Shown piece after piece: positions 27,001 to 34,627 of a DNA stretch of 64,000 bases. Below the pieces are notes generated by a model. That model was not told the DNA's origin. It made no database searches and saw nothing but the letters and a program-made list of their open reading frames with translations. Each line of letters begins with the position of its first letter. Position 1 is the first letter of the stretch. The translations under genes and the position numbers were made by a program. The stretch is from Blastocatellia bacterium (lineage in GTDB: Bacteria; Acidobacteriota; Blastocatellia; HR10). The stretch lies in contig JANWYV010000023.1 in assembly GCA_025055075.1 (NCBI GenBank), forward strand, positions 1 through 64,000, given 5' to 3'.

Positions 27001-27229
27001 CGAAGGTCTTCTTGAGCTGTTCAGCCAGCTCGGCCACAGCGGCCTCCTCCATGCGGTCCATTTCATCGAGCATCGCGCGGAACCGCCGCCGAATCCGCGC
27101 CAGGCGCCATTGTCGCCATCGTCGCCATGATTCCCTCGCCAAGACGACAAGGATCGCCAGGAGAATCCCCCCGGCGATCGCCACGATGCTCCAGATCAAC
27201 CATGTGCGTAAGGTTTCGCTCGGGATCAC
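24035..27229 (-). CDS. Membrane-anchored giant HEAT-repeat protein
   Basis: 1064 residues from a GTG overlapping the kinase stop (GTGA). One N-terminal membrane helix (LIWSIVAIAGGILLAILVVL), then a basic/coiled segment, then roughly thirty HEAT repeats of ~31 residues with the pattern A-L-x-D-P-x-x-x-V-R-x-x-A-x-x-A-L-G (for example DPSARVREAAARALGR and DPDARVRAEALRTLAR). HEAT/PBS-lyase-type arrays form superhelical protein-binding scaffolds. The orientation puts the array in the cytoplasm by the positive-inside rule (WRRWRQWRLARIRRR follows the helix). Its direct coupling to a cytoplasmic hybrid kinase suggests a signalling scaffold, which is inference. Confidence 0.85.
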   Translation of the reverse strand: MIPSETLRTWLIWSIVAIAGGILLAILVVLARESWRRWRQWRLARIRRRFRAMLDEMDRMEEAAVAELAEQLKKTFGLRHLEWLLNESVELADVSLQAKFQALYEHLGLLDRYLHDLRHSPRWSVRAGAARRLGEIGSARAVPALLEAMRDPYEDEDVKLACARALGMIRDPQAIPSLIEALREPDKWVSPRVAEVLVPFGALAEAPLMEALRDPNSDNLRTWAASILGEIRSRAAVPNLIRALWDRAESVRAAAARALGEIGDHRAVNALLEGTLRDPSALVRMEAAVALGKIGDEKSLEALQLALADPDPIVRLRAIEALEMIGPSASELLEGSLTDDDPEVRYRTAAVLERLGYVQTQLDRLKSEDAIERAMARRKLTLIGKAGLRESLSAGLHDPDFRVRAQVCQVLAEVGEKSPGILEALQLTTRDREWSVRAQAIAALGRLRAKEALPDLIERLGDQEAIVREAAAAAIAEMEATDLAAFLPQFLNLLRDPNAWIRATAATILQRIPDAQVREALLEALKDPIEDVRAHAAAALSAFSEPHVMSALLVALEDPSPSVRLAAVRSLKHLEYRGPLDPFVRLLDTDNEELREAVADTLAHLARDVQALIRALSDLSSEAGRRGAVHALAQRQEEEATEALCAFLRDPSARVREAAARALGRRPGACALNALLSALNDPAESVRIAVLDALGELGAPEALDPVMNATRDPSDHVKQHAALCLGKLGDANAQTRLAELLNAASPSVQAAAIIGLALLRSSSYIPDILARLQDPQVRDAARVGLERESEKTIARVREFLHIEALDDLVLPDFERMIEHYVHIVRHSQDSDARWHAVQGLGVVSDARYLELLQETFIRDPDARVRAEALRTLARVASPADARAAAFRALRDPDHHVRMEAVRLLGQLRDPKATDQLLEQLSLAEPFYREAIAHALAAIFQREPQRLVELALATERRPVLLGLLHALSLLGSPHALPAFRRALQHPDAEVRRAAVSAVAKLEGSEARALLLAALRDPDPQLRIHAAQILGSLDVHAYRDVLRTLEQDPVPEVREVAHRILTGRPR

Positions 27230-29574
27230 AACTTGAGCACCTCGCGGAGCTTCGCCGTGACTTCCTCGATCTCAAACGGTTTCACGATGTAGGCCTCCGC
27301 TCCTGCTTCGAGTCCCCAGAAACGATCGCTCGCTTGAGAGCGAGCCGTCAACATGAGGATCGGAATGTGGCGCGTCCGTTCCTCAGCCTTCAAGCGGCGG
27401 CAGACCTGATAGCCGTTGATGTCCGGAAGCATGATGTCCAGGAGGATAGCATCCGGGGCCAATTCGTTCGCTTTGCGTAACGCCTCCATCCCCGTATACG
27501 CCACCTCGCACGCAAAGCCCTCGCTCTGCAAATGGAAGCTCAACGTCTCGACCATATCGGGCTCGTCCTCGACAATTAGGACCACCGGCTTCCGCGGACG
27601 TCGCCTTTCGGCCGGCAAGAGGAAGGAGAAGCAACTGCCTTCACCCACTGTGCTCTCGACCCAGATGCGTCCCTTGTGGGCTTCGACGAGCGCCTTCGTG
27701 ATGGCGAGCCCTAGGCCCAAGCCCTGTTCCTTCGTCGTCGGCGCGCGATAGTACCCCTCGAATATGCGCTCGCGCGCTTCTGCGGGAATACCGATGCCTG
27801 TGTCTTGTACATCAATGCGAACCCAAGCTGTCTCAGGATCGGCCGGATCTGTATATGGCATCGCGCGGATCCACACGCGTCCGCCCTCGGCAGTGAACTT
27901 GATCGCGTTCTGGAGCAGATTGTTGAGGATTTGTTCCAGGCGTCCGGCATCCGCGTATACCTTGGGCAATCCCTCCGTCAGTTGCTTCTGCAGCGTGATT
28001 CGCTTCTGCTCAGCGATCGGTTGGAACGTCGCCAGCGCCGCGTCGATCACCCTCTCCACATCCATCAGCTCGATCTCCAGCTCCAACTTCCCTCTTCGGA
28101 TGCGATCCAGATCCAGAATCGTATCCAGCAAGTGCGCCAGTTTATCCGCATTTTTGTTCGCGATCGAGAGGAATCGAAGTTGTTCGGGCGTCAGAGCGCC
28201 CGCTTTCTGAGCGAGCACGATGCCGAGCGCATTTTTGATGAGCGACAACGGCGTGCGCAGATCGTGGGAGATCTGCGAGAGCAGATCCTGTCTCATTTCG
28301 TCCAGTTCCTTCTCCCGCGTCACGTCGTGAAACGTGAAGACGGTCCCCCAAAGCTCGCCCGTATGGCTTCGCACGCGGCTGACATTGACCTTCAGGACGC
28401 GGGGCGTCGGCGTTTCCAGACGATATTCCGCGCTCTGTTTCTCCTGACCCCCGTTCTGGAGGAGATTGCAAAGCCCCAGCTCCTCGCAACGATTCACGAA
28501 TGCCTCCGTTGTCGCGTCGCCCGTCAGTCCCAAGACCTCCTTCGCCGCTCGATTGATCACGCGCACCTGACGAGCTTCGTCAACCATGACGACGCCCTCG
28601 CTCATGCTCTCCAGCATCGCGCTGATCTTGTCTTGCTCCGCGGCGGCGGTCTCGCGCAATCGGTTCAAGGCGATCAGCAATTGCTGGGCGACGATGCGGA
28701 CGAAGGCTTCTTCGTCCGAAGTGAACGCTTCGGCTTGAGCGCGACTGAGGTGGAGCACTCCAACAATGGCCTCCCCCTCCTCGAGAGGAATTGTGAGAGA
28801 GGCCCGCGGCTCTTCAGCGACGAGGATCTGGCTGGGCGGCACCTCCGGCTCGAGCACATGGAGGGCAACGGAGACCTCCGAGAGGGTCGGGAGAATCTGG
28901 CGCGCCGACTCGAGGGCCTGTTGCTTCACGCGCTCTAAGAACACCTCGCTCACGACATGGCGGGGGATCATTGTCAGCTCTGCCTGCCTTTCCACGAGCA
29001 GCAGACTCAGGACATCATAAGCGATCGCCTTGGGCAGCACCTCCGCAACCACCATCAACACGCGTCGCGGCTCGAGCACACGATTGAGCGAGGCCGTCAA
29101 TTCATAAAGCAAGTGGAGCTCCGCGACGCGCTTCTCCAACGTCTGGAACAACCGCTTGTTCTCCTTCTGCAATCGCCAGCGATCGAGGGCATGGGCGGCG
29201 ACTTTGAGGAGTCGCGCATGATCGAAGGGCTTAGTGATATAGTCGTAAGCCCCACGCCGCACAGCCTCGATGGCCGTCTCCAAGGAGGCGTATCCGGTGA
29301 TGACGATGACCTCGGTCTCTGGGCTTCGTTCCTTGATCCGCGCTAGCACCTGCATGCCATCCAGACGCGGGAGGTTAATGTCCACGATCGCCAGAGCGAT
29401 CTCCTCTTGCTCCATCAGGGCCAAGGCCTCCGCTCCTTCCGAGGCGGTGAGGAGACGCGTGATGCCCAAATCGGCCCATTCCTTCACTTCCGGAGCCACC
29501 AGCAATCCTCTCAAAAGCTCCTTCAAGAGCGCTCTGATGCTCTCCTCGTCATCTACGATCAAAATGGCCCCCAT
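27226..29574 (-). CDS. Cytoplasmic hybrid histidine kinase: REC-GAF-PAS-HisKA-HATPase-REC
   Basis: 782 residues. The ATG at 29574 is chosen because AGGAGG sits 7 nt upstream; a frame extension to 29592 would contain that site. Order: receiver with ILIVDDEES and phosphoacceptor Asp in ALAIVDINLPRLDG; coiled linker; GAF-like sensor (~residues 165-315); PAS (~330-440); HisKA with ISHDLRTPLS; HATPase with LNNLLQNAIKFTAEGG, DTGIGIPAEARERIFEG and GLGLGLAITKAL; second receiver with VEDEPDM and AILLDIMLPDINGYQ. No membrane helix, so the input is cytosolic or comes through a partner. It is the first gene of the seven-gene operon and has no separate DNA-binding response regulator in the window. Confidence 0.93.
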   Translation of the reverse strand: MGAILIVDDEESIRALLKELLRGLLVAPEVKEWADLGITRLLTASEGAEALALMEQEEIALAIVDINLPRLDGMQVLARIKERSPETEVIVITGYASLETAIEAVRRGAYDYITKPFDHARLLKVAAHALDRWRLQKENKRLFQTLEKRVAELHLLYELTASLNRVLEPRRVLMVVAEVLPKAIAYDVLSLLLVERQAELTMIPRHVVSEVFLERVKQQALESARQILPTLSEVSVALHVLEPEVPPSQILVAEEPRASLTIPLEEGEAIVGVLHLSRAQAEAFTSDEEAFVRIVAQQLLIALNRLRETAAAEQDKISAMLESMSEGVVMVDEARQVRVINRAAKEVLGLTGDATTEAFVNRCEELGLCNLLQNGGQEKQSAEYRLETPTPRVLKVNVSRVRSHTGELWGTVFTFHDVTREKELDEMRQDLLSQISHDLRTPLSLIKNALGIVLAQKAGALTPEQLRFLSIANKNADKLAHLLDTILDLDRIRRGKLELEIELMDVERVIDAALATFQPIAEQKRITLQKQLTEGLPKVYADAGRLEQILNNLLQNAIKFTAEGGRVWIRAMPYTDPADPETAWVRIDVQDTGIGIPAEARERIFEGYYRAPTTKEQGLGLGLAITKALVEAHKGRIWVESTVGEGSCFSFLLPAERRRPRKPVVLIVEDEPDMVETLSFHLQSEGFACEVAYTGMEALRKANELAPDAILLDIMLPDINGYQVCRRLKAEERTRHIPILMLTARSQASDRFWGLEAGAEAYIVKPFEIEEVTAKLREVLKL

Positions 29575-29602
29575 GGGATGCCTCCTAATCAATCATTTCC
29601 GC

Positions 29603-29632
29603 ATGATATCAAAAGGCCCGAGGCGTTCACAA
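29603..29632 (-). promoter_or_regulatory. Predicted sigma-70 promoter of the kinase-HEAT-glycan operon
   Basis: On the minus strand TTGTGA (29632-29627) and TATCAT (29608-29603) are 18 bp apart, and the -10 has an extended TGA just upstream. Transcription would start near 29596 with a ~22-nt leader. It lies between tRNA-Arg and the kinase ATG, so the operon need not rely on read-through from the tRNAs. Confidence 0.5.
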
Positions 29633-29718
29633 GGTGCCCGTGCGGAGGGAGGAAGAAGGGCCTCATCCGAAACTCGAAGGGACCGTTCCATTGGGGAGTG
29701 AGCGTGTGGGAGGGCAAG

Positions 29719-29795
29719 TGGCGCCCCGAGCGGGACTCGAACCCACAACCTACGGCTTAGAAGGCCGTTGCTCTTTCCAGTTGAGCTATCGGGGC
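29719..29795 (-). tRNA. tRNA-Arg (anticodon UCU)
   Basis: 77 nt. Acceptor GCCCCGA pairs with TCGGGGC, discriminator G and an encoded CCA at the 3' end. The D arm has GCTC/GAGC. Anticodon stem ACGGC/GCCGT holds the loop CTTCTAA, giving anticodon TCT (reads AGA/AGG). The T arm has GTGGG-TTCGAGT-CCCGC with one mispair. The gene lies 71 nt downstream of tRNA-Pro on the same strand, and the two are probably one transcript. Confidence 0.97.
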
Positions 29796-29865
29796 GCGCT
29801 ACAAAGATAGCATTCGGTCGTCGCTCCTGTCGAGGGGGGAATCTCTCGCGGGGGGATCGAAAGCG

Positions 29866-29943
29866 TGGTCGGGGCGGGCGGATTTGAACCGCCGACCTCC
29901 TGCTCCCAAGGCAGGCGCGCTCGCCAGGCTGCGCCACGCCCCG
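29866..29943 (-). tRNA. tRNA-Pro (anticodon UGG)
   Basis: 78 nt including an encoded CCA. Acceptor CGGGGCG/CGCCCCG with discriminator A; D stem GCGC/GCGC around a 10-nt loop; anticodon stem CCTGC/GCAGG with loop CTTGGGA, giving TGG; T arm GGCGG-TTCAAAT-CCGCC. The unusual first base C1 paired to G72 is typical of bacterial tRNA-Pro and supports the call. Confidence 0.97.
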
Positions 29944-29983
29944 AGGGTTCGAACCTTCACTCTAGCGAATCCTTCGGAGCCTG

Positions 29984-30823
29984 TCAAACGAAGCGAATCG
30001 CTCCCTGCTCTTGAGCGCGCGCGTGAAAAAGAGCCGTCGTCAGAGCGGCCAATTCTTCCAACGCGAGCGTCTCCGCTCGACGGAGGGGAGAGAGACCGAC
30101 GCGCTGAAAGACCGAGGCGAGATCGTTCACCCGTAAGCGCGCAGCGGCGCGCTTGAGATTGTTCCAAATCGTCTTGCGCCGTTCGGCGAAGAGCGCGCTG
30201 ACCACGTCGAAGAAGAACTCTTCATCGGGGACCTCCACGGCCGGACGTTCGCGCACGCGAAGATGGACGACCGTCGAGAAGACCTTAGGCGATGGTCGGA
30301 AGGCGCTCGGCGAGATGGTGAAGAGGCGTCGGCCTTCGCAATGGTACTGGACGAAGATGGAGAGATAGCCGTAGGACTTGCTCCCGGGAGGGCTCAGGAT
30401 GCGGTCGGCGACCTCGCGCTGCAACATGACGGTCATATCGCGCAGGCGTGTGCGGAAGCGAAGCAAATGTTGAAGGATGGCCGTAGCGATGTTGTACGGG
30501 AGATTGCCGAAGACGCGAATGGGTGCGCTGAGTCCTTCTCGCTCCAGGAGCTGATCGAGGTCCAGCTTCAAGATGTCTCCGATGATGAGGGTGACCTTCT
30601 CCGGAGGCCATCGGCCAGCGAGCTGTCGAGCGAGCGCTTCGTCAATCTCGACAGCCAGGACGCGGGCCGCGCGTTCGCTCAGAAAGCGGGTCAGAGCGCC
30701 GCGTCCCGGACCGATCTCCAGGACGACATCCTCGGGATGGAGATCAACGGCCTCCACGATCCGACGGGCGAGATGGGGATCGGACAGGAAATGTTGCCCC
30801 AGACGTTTGCGCGCGCGCATCAT
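29984..30823 (-). CDS. rsmA: 16S rRNA A1518/A1519 N6-dimethyltransferase (RsmA/KsgA)
   Basis: 279 residues. N-terminal motif RKRLGQHFLSDPHLARRIVE is the KsgA signature. SAM-binding motif I reads VLEIGPGRGALTRFL, with AVEIDEALARQLAGR as the acidic loop. The catalytic motif IV NLPYN is present (VFGNLPYNIATAIL). The enzyme dimethylates two adjacent adenines in helix 45 of 16S rRNA late in 30S assembly. It lies 42 bp after ribD on the same strand and just upstream of the two tRNA genes. A second ATG three bases on is also possible as start. Confidence 0.96.
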   Translation of the reverse strand: MMRARKRLGQHFLSDPHLARRIVEAVDLHPEDVVLEIGPGRGALTRFLSERAARVLAVEIDEALARQLAGRWPPEKVTLIIGDILKLDLDQLLEREGLSAPIRVFGNLPYNIATAILQHLLRFRTRLRDMTVMLQREVADRILSPPGSKSYGYLSIFVQYHCEGRRLFTISPSAFRPSPKVFSTVVHLRVRERPAVEVPDEEFFFDVVSALFAERRKTIWNNLKRAAARLRVNDLASVFQRVGLSPLRRAETLALEELAALTTALFHARAQEQGAIRFV

Positions 30824-30865
30824 GCGGTCATCCTCATCGCGATCTCAAGCGCGCCGATAGCGCGG

Positions 30866-32038
30866 TCAGGGGACTGGATACGCCGTGATCTCCACATCGT
30901 CGCCCGAATATGCGACGGCGACGATCCGGACCGAGAGCGCACGATCGAGCGTCGGAATATCCTCGCCCCCGATGGCTGGGAGAGCGCCCCGTCCACCAAT
31001 GATCTTCGGCGCGATGAAGACCGTCAGCTTATTGGCGAGCCCTTGCTGGAGAAAGGCGGCATGGACTTCGGCTCCTCCCTCGACCAAGAGGCTCGTGATC
31101 TCTCGGCGGCCGAGTTCATCCAAGACGGCCGAAAGGTCCACACGTCCGGCGCGAGCCGGGACAGGGATCACCGAGGCTCCGCACTCGATCAAGTGGGACG
31201 CGTGCTCCCTGAGAGGTTCCGTCGTGAAGATCCACAGGGGCCACTGGCGCGCCGTGCGCACGAGTTTCGACGTGAGGGGGATGCGCAAACGAGAGTCTAG
31301 CACGACGCGAACGAGCGGCCGATGGCGCGGGCGGGCCGACCGATCCGTCAATTCCGGATCATCGGCGAGCACCGTGCCGATGCCGACCAAGATGGCATCA
31401 TACTCGTGGCGTAAGTGATGGACGGTTCGACGCGAGACGTCACCCGTGATCCATCGGGAATGGCCGGTCGCCGTTGCGATCCGACCGTCAAGGCTCATGG
31501 CGATCTTCAAATGCACGAAGGGGCGTCCCGAAGTGATGTAGTGGACGAACTTCTCATTCAACTGCCGAGCTTCCGCTTCGGCGATGCCGACCTCAACGCG
31601 AATGCCCGCGCGGCGCAAGGCTTCGAAGCCGCGCCCACAAACCTGCGGATTCGGATCCATCATGCAGGCGACGACGCGCGCGATGCCAGCACGAATGATC
31701 GCGTCGGTGCAAGGCGGCGTTCGTCCGTAATGGCAGCACGGTTCCAGATTCGTGTAGAGTGTCGCTCCTTGGGCCCGCTCTCCGGCCTCTTCCAAAGCGA
31801 GGACTTCAGCGTGCTTCACTTCGGCATAGCGATGGACGCCGCGACCGACGATGCATCCCTCTTTGACGACGAGCGCGCCCACCAAGGGATTCGGACTGAC
31901 TTCTCCTTTCGCCGAAGCTGCCAATTCCAAGGCCAGGCGAATGTAATCTTCGTCCGTGGGGGCGGAGACCGTCGAGGGGGGGGATCCAGAAGTCGCGCTC
32001 GCGCGCCAGAGACCCATTTGATTGACACTCACTGGCAT
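30866..32038 (-). CDS. ribD: Bifunctional riboflavin biosynthesis deaminase/reductase RibD
   Basis: 390 residues. N-terminal deaminase with zinc motifs HAEVLAL and PCCHYGRTPPC; C-terminal reductase with HLKIAMSLDGRIA, SRWITG, DAILVGIGTVLADDP and LLVEGGAEVHAAFL. Converts the pyrimidine intermediate after GTP cyclohydrolase II in two steps of riboflavin synthesis. The open frame runs back to 32578 across radA, but that part has no homology, so it is dropped. A minus-strand TATAAT at 32054-32049 predicts a transcript start only ~4 nt before the ATG at 32038. Either translation is leaderless or it starts at the ATG at 32017. No other rib genes are adjacent. Confidence 0.92.
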   Translation of the reverse strand: MPVSVNQMGLWRASATSGSPPSTVSAPTDEDYIRLALELAASAKGEVSPNPLVGALVVKEGCIVGRGVHRYAEVKHAEVLALEEAGERAQGATLYTNLEPCCHYGRTPPCTDAIIRAGIARVVACMMDPNPQVCGRGFEALRRAGIRVEVGIAEAEARQLNEKFVHYITSGRPFVHLKIAMSLDGRIATATGHSRWITGDVSRRTVHHLRHEYDAILVGIGTVLADDPELTDRSARPRHRPLVRVVLDSRLRIPLTSKLVRTARQWPLWIFTTEPLREHASHLIECGASVIPVPARAGRVDLSAVLDELGRREITSLLVEGGAEVHAAFLQQGLANKLTVFIAPKIIGGRGALPAIGGEDIPTLDRALSVRIVAVAYSGDDVEITAYPVP

Positions 32039-32050
32039 TGCGGTCACAAT
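32022..32050 (+). promoter_or_regulatory. Predicted sigma-70 promoter of radA
   Basis: TTGACA (32022-32027) is a perfect -35 and CACAAT (32045-32050) is a 4/6 -10 at 17 bp. The predicted start is near 32057, giving a ~32-nt leader before the GTG at 32089. It interlocks with the minus-strand ribD promoter. Confidence 0.5.
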
Positions 32051-32078
32051 TATACCGATTCGGGAACGAAAGGAGCAA
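32049..32078 (-). promoter_or_regulatory. Predicted sigma-70 promoter of ribD
   Basis: Minus-strand TTGCTC (32078-32073) and consensus TATAAT (32054-32049) are 18 bp apart. The start would be near 32042. The -10 overlaps the -10 of the divergent radA promoter by two base pairs. Confidence 0.55.
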
Positions 32079-32088
32079 CGGACGGGAC

Positions 32089-33453
32089 GTGGCGAGGGGC
32101 CAAAAGACCATCTACATCTGTCAAGAATGTGGGTACCAATCGCCCAAGTGGCTGGGGAAATGTCCCGCCTGCGGAGAGTGGAATTCGCTCGTTGAGGAGC
32201 GAGAGCCTCCCTTCGAAGGGGAACAGCGTCGTCTCCGGCGCGCGGGTCGTGCGATTCCCCGACCATACTCGGAGATTGAGCAGCGCGCGGATGTCCGTTG
32301 GACCAGTGGGCTTCCCGAATTCGATCGCGTCTTGGGGGGAGGGATTGTCCCAGGGAGCGTTGTGCTTGTCGGCGGCGATCCGGGGATCGGCAAGAGCACG
32401 CTGCTGCTACAGGTCGCTGATCAATTGACTCGCCGATACGGAACCGTGCTCTACGTCTCGGGCGAGGAATCGGAGCGGCAGATCCGGATGCGCGGAGAGC
32501 GCTTAGGGCTGGAAGCACCAGCGCTCTACGTTTTGACGGAGACGTGCTTGGAATCTGTGAGCGAGGCCATCGAGACACTGCGCCCCGCGGCCGTCGTCAT
32601 TGACTCGATTCAGACGATCTTCTCCGAGACGCTCGAGTCAATACCGGGCAGCCTCGCACAGGTGCGCGAGGCCGCGGCTCGTTTCCTCATGCTGGCCAAA
32701 AGTCACGAGATCCCCATCTTCCTGATCGGGCACGTGACCAAGGAAGGGATGATCGCCGGACCGAAGGCGCTCGAGCACATCGTGGATGCGGTCCTTTATT
32801 TCGAGGGGGAGCGGCATCAGAATCATCGGGTGATTCGCGCTGTGAAGAATCGGTACGGGGCCACCAATGAGGTGGGCGTCTTCGAGATGACGTCGCAGGG
32901 GTTGATCCCCGTGCCGAACCCTTCGGCGATGTTTCTGAGCGAGCGTCCGCTGGGCGTCTCGGGCTCGGTCGTCTCGGCCTGTATGGAGGGGACGCGCCCG
33001 ATCTTGATCGAGCTGCAGGCGCTCGTGGGATCGAGCGGCTCTGGAGCGGGACGGCGGATGACGCGCGGCGTGGATCCTTATCGGGTGGCCCTGCTTTTGG
33101 CCGTGTTAGAACGGCGGGCGGGATTCCAATTGGTCGGATGTGATGTCTTCGTCAATATCGCCGGTGGGATCACTGTGGATGAACCGGCTGTGGATCTGGC
33201 CATTGTCGCGGCGGTCGCTTCCAGCTTCCGCAACGTGGCGCTCGATCCGCAGACGGTCATCTTCGGAGAAGTCGGATTGGCCGGAGAGGTGCGGGCTGTC
33301 TCAGCGGCCGCCGCGCGCGCGCGCGAGGCCGCGCAGATGGGCTTCCGGCGCCTCATCGTGCCGGAGAATAATCGCCGGAGCGTGGATGCTTCGGAGACGA
33401 TGGAGATCATCGGCGTGCGCTCGATCTTCGAAGTCCTCGACATCATGGCGTGA
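32089..33453 (+). CDS. radA: DNA repair protein RadA/Sms
   Basis: 454 residues from a GTG at 32089, chosen because the conserved N-terminus (TIYICQECGYQSPKWLGK) begins a few residues later; the longer frame from 32038 would overlap the ribD start. Domains: N-terminal C4 zinc finger (CQECG and CPACG); RecA-like ATPase with Walker A GGDPGIGKSTLLLQ and Walker B AAVVIDSIQTI; the RadA-specific KNRFG motif, here KNRYG (VKNRYGATNEVGVFEM); C-terminal Lon-protease-like domain. RadA is a branch-migration helicase in recombination. It is first in a plus-strand run of housekeeping genes. Confidence 0.96.
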   Translation: MARGQKTIYICQECGYQSPKWLGKCPACGEWNSLVEEREPPFEGEQRRLRRAGRAIPRPYSEIEQRADVRWTSGLPEFDRVLGGGIVPGSVVLVGGDPGIGKSTLLLQVADQLTRRYGTVLYVSGEESERQIRMRGERLGLEAPALYVLTETCLESVSEAIETLRPAAVVIDSIQTIFSETLESIPGSLAQVREAAARFLMLAKSHEIPIFLIGHVTKEGMIAGPKALEHIVDAVLYFEGERHQNHRVIRAVKNRYGATNEVGVFEMTSQGLIPVPNPSAMFLSERPLGVSGSVVSACMEGTRPILIELQALVGSSGSGAGRRMTRGVDPYRVALLLAVLERRAGFQLVGCDVFVNIAGGITVDEPAVDLAIVAAVASSFRNVALDPQTVIFGEVGLAGEVRAVSAAAARAREAAQMGFRRLIVPENNRRSVDASETMEIIGVRSIFEVLDIMA

Positions 33454-33555
33454 GGTCGTGGGTGAACGAGGGATCATCGAGCGTTCGCGGTCGCGATTTT
33501 CGATCATCCCTGCCAAATCGCCGCACGCAACCGGCGGCGATCGGAAGGAGCGATC

Positions 33556-34599
33556 ATGCGCGTGAATTGGGACGTTTTGCTCATTCGGATCGTTTTCACG
33601 GGAATCTTGATTGCCGCGGGATACTTTCTCCGCCCCATCGCTCACGATGTGCGTCTCTCGGTGCTGGCGGCTGCGGCGCTGGCCGTGGCGATCATCTTCT
33701 TCGAGACGCGCGTACGTCGAGCCTCGCTGAAGACGCTCATTGGGGCGGCCATGGGATCCATCCTCGGTATCATCGGCGCGACGCTCATCGGCTTCCTTAT
33801 CACGGTTCAAGGCGCGTTGCCACCAGATGTGCGCGCCTATGTGACGTTGGCCTTGCTGCTGCTGATGGCCTATGTCGGCTTAATGGTCGGCGCCGCCAAG
33901 GGGGAGTTCCTCGATCTGTCCGCTCTTGGCGGGCTCCTGCGCGAGCGCAGTTCGCGGAACGTGAAGATCCTCGACACGAGCGTCATCATTGACGGGCGCA
34001 TCGCGGACATCGTGGAGACGGGGTTCCTCGAAGGCATGCTCGTGATTCCGAACTTCATCCTCCGGGAGCTGCAACAGATCGCCGATTCTCCGGATACGCA
34101 TAAGCGCAATCGCGGGCGGCGCGGATTGGACATCTTGCAGAAGCTGCAGACCAAGCATGGCATCACGGTGCAGTTCTCCGAGGTTGACTTCCCCGAGCTA
34201 CGGGACGTGGATCAGAAACTCATCGAGCTGGCCAAGCAGTTAGATGCCAAGATCGTGACCAACGATTTCAATCTCAACAAGGTGGCGCAGTTGCGCGGCG
34301 TCGAGGTCTTGAACATCAACGAGCTGGCCAATGCGCTGAAGCCCGTGGTCTTGCCTGGTGAGACGATGCGCGTCTTCATCCTCAAGGAGGGGAAGGAGGC
34401 GAATCAGGGCGTCGCCTATCTGGACGATGGGACGATGGTCGTCGTAGATAACGCGCGGAAGATGATCGGCAAGACCATTGAAGCGACTGTGACGAGCGTC
34501 CTGCAGACGACAGCGGGGAAGATGATCTTCGGACGCTACGTCGAAGACGCGCGTTCGACGCGGGGCTCGCGATCGTCGCAGGCGGCGGAGGACTCGTGA
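33556..34599 (+). CDS. PIN/TRAM-domain membrane protein (YacL-like)
   Basis: 347 residues. Four N-terminal membrane helices (~residues 8-118), then a PIN nuclease-fold domain starting KILDTSVIIDGRIADI with the acidic residues expected for metal binding (second acidic cluster around IVTNDFNLNKVA), then a C-terminal TRAM nucleic-acid-binding domain (GVAYLDDGTMVVVDNAR). This matches Bacillus YacL, which also neighbours radA and ispD/ispF in many genomes. GGAAGGAGCGATC is the ribosome site. The role of YacL is not settled; RNA binding or cleavage is suggested by its domains. Confidence 0.92.
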   Translation: MRVNWDVLLIRIVFTGILIAAGYFLRPIAHDVRLSVLAAAALAVAIIFFETRVRRASLKTLIGAAMGSILGIIGATLIGFLITVQGALPPDVRAYVTLALLLLMAYVGLMVGAAKGEFLDLSALGGLLRERSSRNVKILDTSVIIDGRIADIVETGFLEGMLVIPNFILRELQQIADSPDTHKRNRGRRGLDILQKLQTKHGITVQFSEVDFPELRDVDQKLIELAKQLDAKIVTNDFNLNKVAQLRGVEVLNINELANALKPVVLPGETMRVFILKEGKEANQGVAYLDDGTMVVVDNARKMIGKTIEATVTSVLQTTAGKMIFGRYVEDARSTRGSRSSQAAEDS

Positions 34600-34627
34600 G
34601 CGCTCGCCGGAGCAGGCCGGGGCAAGA

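Noticed and set aside
32039-32578. N-terminal extension of the ribD frame by 180 codons
   Set aside because: It lies antisense to the radA zinc finger and ATPase, has no homology, and the ribD promoter sits at 32049-32078.
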